NCBI GenBank assembly: GCA_030726195.1
Contig: JANREF010000054.1
Span: 1-9,909, forward strand
Direction: 5' to 3'
Source: Burkholderiaceae bacterium
Lineage (GTDB): Bacteria > Pseudomonadota > Gammaproteobacteria > Burkholderiales > Burkholderiaceae_C
DNA: 9,909 nt
Shown: one piece after another, positions 7,649 through 9,909 of the stretch
Layout of the letters: each line of letters starts with the position of its first letter
Position numbering within the stretch: the first letter of the stretch is position 1
Program-made: the position numbers and the translations under genes
Notes under the pieces: model-generated
The model's input: only the letters and a program-made list of their open reading frames with translations
Databases searched by the model: none
What the model was told of the DNA's origin: nothing

Positions 7649-7664
7649 TTTGATCTGAATCAAA
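7649..7664. promoter_or_regulatory. Perfect FNR/Anr-type palindrome overlapping the moaE stop codon
   Basis: TTTGAT-CTGA-ATCAAA contains the exact FNR/Anr half-sites TTGAT and ATCAA separated by four bases. It overlaps the last codon and stop of moaE (stop 7660-7662). It lies about 40 bp upstream of the sigma-32 -35 element of clpB, with its centre about 66-74 bp from that promoter's -10. The motif match is seen directly. Regulatory function is inference, and chance occurrence or a read-through stem are alternatives. Confidence 0.45.
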
Positions 7665-8145
7665 TGCCCGCGTTGTTGGCCTGTATGCCCCAGCGCGCCA
7701 AAGCCACGTCGTCGGCCTCGCGAGCATCCACCCAGCTGGAGCCGCCAGCACTGTGCTCTTTTTTCCAGAATGGGGCTTGGGTTTTGAGGTAGTCCATCAC
7801 AAATTCGCACGCCTGAAACGACTCGTGTCTGTGCATGGAGGTGACAGCCACCAAGACGATTTGATCAGTGGGTGCGAGATCGCCCACACGGTGAATGACC
7901 ACCGCATCAAACATGTCAAAGCGCGCCTTGGCTTGCGCAATGATGGCCTCAATAGCCGACTCGGTCATGACTGGGTAATGCTCCAAGCTCATGCCATCGA
8001 TAGGCGCCTCCAGCGGCTGCTGCTTGCTCCACTCGCGTACCGTACCCACAAACGCGCACACCGCACCCACTTGCGGGTTGCCCGCACGCAGCGCGGCCAG
8101 CTCGGCTGAGACATCAAAGTCTTGGGTTTGTATGCGTACGGTCAT
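7660..8145 (-). CDS. moaE: Molybdopterin synthase catalytic (large) subunit MoaE
   Basis: MoaE pairs with MoaD in a cytosolic heterotetramer that converts cyclic pyranopterin monophosphate to molybdopterin by transferring two sulfurs from the MoaD C-terminal thiocarboxylate. The 161-residue length is normal (E. coli about 150). Visible family blocks: AFVGTVREWS with R37; IHRVGDL; then SMHRHESFQACEFVMDYLK and APFWKKE. K121 and K128 correspond to the catalytic lysines K119 and K126 of E. coli MoaE by motif position. The ATG at 8145 gives the standard N-terminus; the upstream Shine-Dalgarno is weak. It follows moaD by 78 bp and precedes clpB by 114 bp, all on the minus strand. The C-terminus ends within an FNR-like palindrome. 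Confidence 0.97.
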   Translation of the reverse strand: MTVRIQTQDFDVSAELAALRAGNPQVGAVCAFVGTVREWSKQQPLEAPIDGMSLEHYPVMTESAIEAIIAQAKARFDMFDAVVIHRVGDLAPTDQIVLVAVTSMHRHESFQACEFVMDYLKTQAPFWKKEHSAGGSSWVDAREADDVALARWGIQANNAGI

Positions 8146-8166
8146 ATGCGGGTCTTTGTTGCTGGC

Positions 8167-8214
8167 GAACGACTTGGTCGATCGGTGACTGGGGGACTTG
8201 GTGACTCGCTGACT
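8167..8214 (-). repeat. Six-unit degenerate 8-bp tandem repeat between moaD and moaE
   Basis: On the minus strand, consecutive 8-base units from 8214 down to 8167 read AGTCAGCG, AGTCACCA, AGTCCCCC, AGTCACCG, ATCGACCA and AGTCGTTC. The consensus is AGTCACCN. Five of six units keep AGTC in strict 8-bp phase. The array fills most of the 78-bp moaD-moaE gap and ends about 20 bases before the moaE start. It would be transcribed in the operon mRNA. No function is evident. Confidence 0.7.
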
Positions 8215-8223
8215 GCGGTCTGC

Positions 8224-8484
8224 TCAGCCGCCGGTCACGGGTGGAAAGAATGCCACCTCATCACCCGCACCGACCGCATGAGAGGCATCCACAATGTGAT
8301 GATTGACCGCGATGCGCAGCACGTTGTCACCAGCCAACGCCTTAGACCACGGCTCACCTTGCGCGACCAACACATCACGCACAGCGCCTGCCGTAGCTGG
8401 CAGCGCCACGCCCTCAGGCCAGGCCTCTTGCGCGCAGTTCATGGCCTCTCTCACGCTGGCAAAGTAACGCAGGGTAATGCTCAT
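8224..8484 (-). CDS. moaD: Molybdopterin synthase sulfur-carrier (small) subunit MoaD
   Basis: This small ubiquitin-fold protein carries the sulfur used to build molybdopterin. It is adenylated by MoeB, converted to a C-terminal thiocarboxylate, and then inserts that end into MoaE. The 86 residues match the family (about 80-90). The N-terminus MSITLRYFASVREAM is typical, as is the C-terminal DEVAFFPPVTGG with the obligatory terminal Gly-Gly. The ATG at 8484 is chosen because the beta-strand ITLRYFA starts there; a longer in-frame extension to 8586 overlaps moeA and is not protein-like. It lies 52 bp after moeA and 78 bp before moaE on the same strand, consistent with one operon for late cofactor assembly. 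Confidence 0.97.
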   Translation of the reverse strand: MSITLRYFASVREAMNCAQEAWPEGVALPATAGAVRDVLVAQGEPWSKALAGDNVLRIAVNHHIVDASHAVGAGDEVAFFPPVTGG

Positions 8485-8536
8485 ATCGGTTCTTGGTGTG
8501 GTGTTGTTCGTACGGGTTGAGCGTTGGTGTGACGCC

Positions 8537-9856
8537 TCACATGCACTGTGACATGGGCCAGAACGACACCGTGTCACCTTGGGCAATAACCTGACCGGGC
8601 GGGTTGTCTACAAAGCCATCAGCCCACGCCACCGAGGTGAGCACGCCTGAGCTTTGGTTGGGGTACAGGTCCAGGCCACCCTGGGCATTGCGCTTGACAC
8701 GCAAAAATTCGCGGCGCTTGTCGGGCTTGGGCCAGTTGAAGTGCGCGGTCATGGGCTGCGCTTGCACGCCTGCACGCGCCACGCCCAGCAGCGCGTCGAT
8801 GAAGGGGCGCACCAACACCACAAAGGTCACGAAGCTGGATACGGGGTTACCGGGCAAGCCCACAAAGTGCGCGAAGTCAGCGCTCTGGCCCACACCAGCC
8901 GATGCTCCAGCGCGGTGAATGCGCCCATAGGCAAAGGGCTTGCCGGGCTTGATGGCCAAGGCCCACAAGTCCAAGGAGCCCAAGCTTTGCACCGCTGGCT
9001 TCACGTGGTCTTCCTCACCCACGCTCACACCGCCAGTGCTCAGCACCACATCGTGTGCACTGGCCGCTTGCTGCAAGGCTGCAGTGGTCTCGGCCAAGGT
9101 GTCGGCGACGATGGCCAACTCGGTGACTTCAGCGCCCAAGCGCTTGAGCAAGGTACTGAGAAAAAACCCGTTGGAGCTGAAAATCGCCCCAGGCGGCAAG
9201 GCATCTGGTGCCACCGTGCCGGGCATGACCAGCTCGTCACCGGTAGACAGCAAAGCCACACGCACGGGCTTGAGCACCTCGACCTGTGCCTGCCCGATAC
9301 TGGCCAACAAACCCAAATGCGCAGGCGTCAGCCGCGTGCCTTTGGCCACCACCACTTGGCCACACGCAATGTCTTCGCCGCGCAGGCGTATGTTTTGGCC
9401 CGCCGTTGGGGCCTGCTGCAAGCGCACCAACCCACCCCCAGGCGCATCGGTCTTGACCAACTCGCAGTCTTCTTGCATGACCACCGCATTGGCGTGGCTG
9501 GGCAACGGCGCACCCGTGAAAATACGCGCCACCGAGCCACTGACCAACGGCCCAGAAAAGTGCCCTGCTGGAATACGCGCCGACTGAGGCAAGCCGCTTG
9601 AGAGGGCCGCTGCCGCGTCATTGGTGCTCAGCGCGTAGCCATCTACCGATGCGTTGTCAAAGCCGGGGACATCGAGCTGCGCGACCACGTCGTGGGCCAA
9701 CACGCAGCCGTCGGCTTGGGCCAGCGGCACGCGGTGACTGGCGGTGAGCGGCTGCGCCGCCGCCAACAGCTCGGCCAAGGCGTCGTCTAAGGCACGCAGA
9801 GGTTTGCGCTGTGCTTGCGCAGGCGCGGATGGTGGCACGGATGCGGCACTGTTCAT
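8537..9856 (-). CDS. moeA: Molybdopterin molybdotransferase MoeA
   Basis: MoeA ligates molybdenum into adenylated molybdopterin made by MogA, giving active molybdenum cofactor in the cytosol. The 439-residue product has the MoeA domain order. Domains I/II contain FDNASVDGYAL (66-76), RIFTGAPLP (111-119), AVVMQED and NIRLRGEDI (155-163). The central MPT-binding domain has STGDEL (204-209), GAIFSSNG (223-230), the hallmark VLSTGGVSVGEED (271-283) and KPGKPFAYG. Then LPGNPVSSFVTF (334-345) and a C-terminal beta-barrel. The position before AVV is N where the family usually has D (HANAVV); this is probably tolerated. ATG at 9856 is preferred, with a weak GAG nine bases upstream. An in-frame TTG at 9874 would add six residues. 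It is the first of the moeA-moaD-moaE run. Confidence 0.97.
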   Translation of the reverse strand: MNSAASVPPSAPAQAQRKPLRALDDALAELLAAAQPLTASHRVPLAQADGCVLAHDVVAQLDVPGFDNASVDGYALSTNDAAAALSSGLPQSARIPAGHFSGPLVSGSVARIFTGAPLPSHANAVVMQEDCELVKTDAPGGGLVRLQQAPTAGQNIRLRGEDIACGQVVVAKGTRLTPAHLGLLASIGQAQVEVLKPVRVALLSTGDELVMPGTVAPDALPPGAIFSSNGFFLSTLLKRLGAEVTELAIVADTLAETTAALQQAASAHDVVLSTGGVSVGEEDHVKPAVQSLGSLDLWALAIKPGKPFAYGRIHRAGASAGVGQSADFAHFVGLPGNPVSSFVTFVVLVRPFIDALLGVARAGVQAQPMTAHFNWPKPDKRREFLRVKRNAQGGLDLYPNQSSGVLTSVAWADGFVDNPPGQVIAQGDTVSFWPMSQCM

Positions 9857-9874
9857 ATCGTCACACTCAATCAA

Positions 9875-9909
9875 TCTACCTGAGGTTTAGGTGGTGGTTC
9901 ATGCCGTGG
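9875..9909. other. Unassigned edge upstream of moeA
   Basis: These 35 bases precede moeA. On the minus strand all three frames meet a stop before moeA, and one of them could be the last codons of an upstream gene. In related genomes threonine synthase often lies here, but too little is present to recognise it. Confidence 0.2.

Noticed and set aside
8485..8586. Longer MoaD start at 8586
   Set aside because: The extension overlaps the moeA 3' end and adds low-complexity residues absent from the MoaD family; ATG at 8484 fits the fold.
8654..9601. Long plus-strand open frames (315 and 215 residues) opposite moeA
   Set aside because: They are antisense shadows; moeA on the minus strand carries all family motifs across the same span.

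Overview
The window looks like a chromosomal segment of a betaproteobacterium, most likely Burkholderiales/Comamonadaceae. The evidence is the moderately high GC content, the protein sequences, and the tandem order moeA-moaD-moaE-clpB, which I recall as common in that family. The assignment rests on recognition, not on a database search. No tRNA, rRNA, CRISPR array, insertion sequence or phage gene was seen. No stretch without a gene exceeds about 245 bases.

Layout. Positions 1 to about 539 (minus strand) hold the 5' part of a secreted PEBP-family (YbhB/YbcL, Raf-kinase-inhibitor-like) gene. It is broken by a single-base frameshift and lacks a convincing start codon. An AT-rich gap (540-620) separates it from a divergent LysR-type regulator (621-1568, plus). 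Convergent with the regulator, only 12 bp away, is a minus-strand pair: an FSR-like MFS transporter (4693-3431) followed by a thiamine-diphosphate-dependent enzyme of the acetolactate-synthase-like superfamily (3344-1581). Together with the LysR gene they could form a small uptake/export-and-metabolism cassette of unknown substrate.

Upstream, still on the minus strand, is the run moeA (9856-8537), moaD (8484-8224), moaE (8145-7660) and clpB (7545-4939). The first three act in the late steps of molybdenum cofactor synthesis: MoaD and MoaE form molybdopterin synthase and MoeA inserts molybdenum. ClpB is the heat-shock disaggregase. It has its own textbook sigma-32 promoter (7582-7610), so it can be transcribed independently of the moa genes. 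A perfect FNR/Anr-type palindrome overlaps the moaE stop codon, just upstream of that promoter.

The region is mostly ordinary housekeeping DNA and I found no convincing new multi-gene system. The items most worth a second look are the decaying PEBP gene, the FNR-like box beside the heat-shock promoter, and three unrelated short tandem-repeat arrays (9-bp, 4-bp and 8-bp units) that sit in three different intergenic gaps. The last 35 bases (9875-9909) lie upstream of moeA and are too short to assign.
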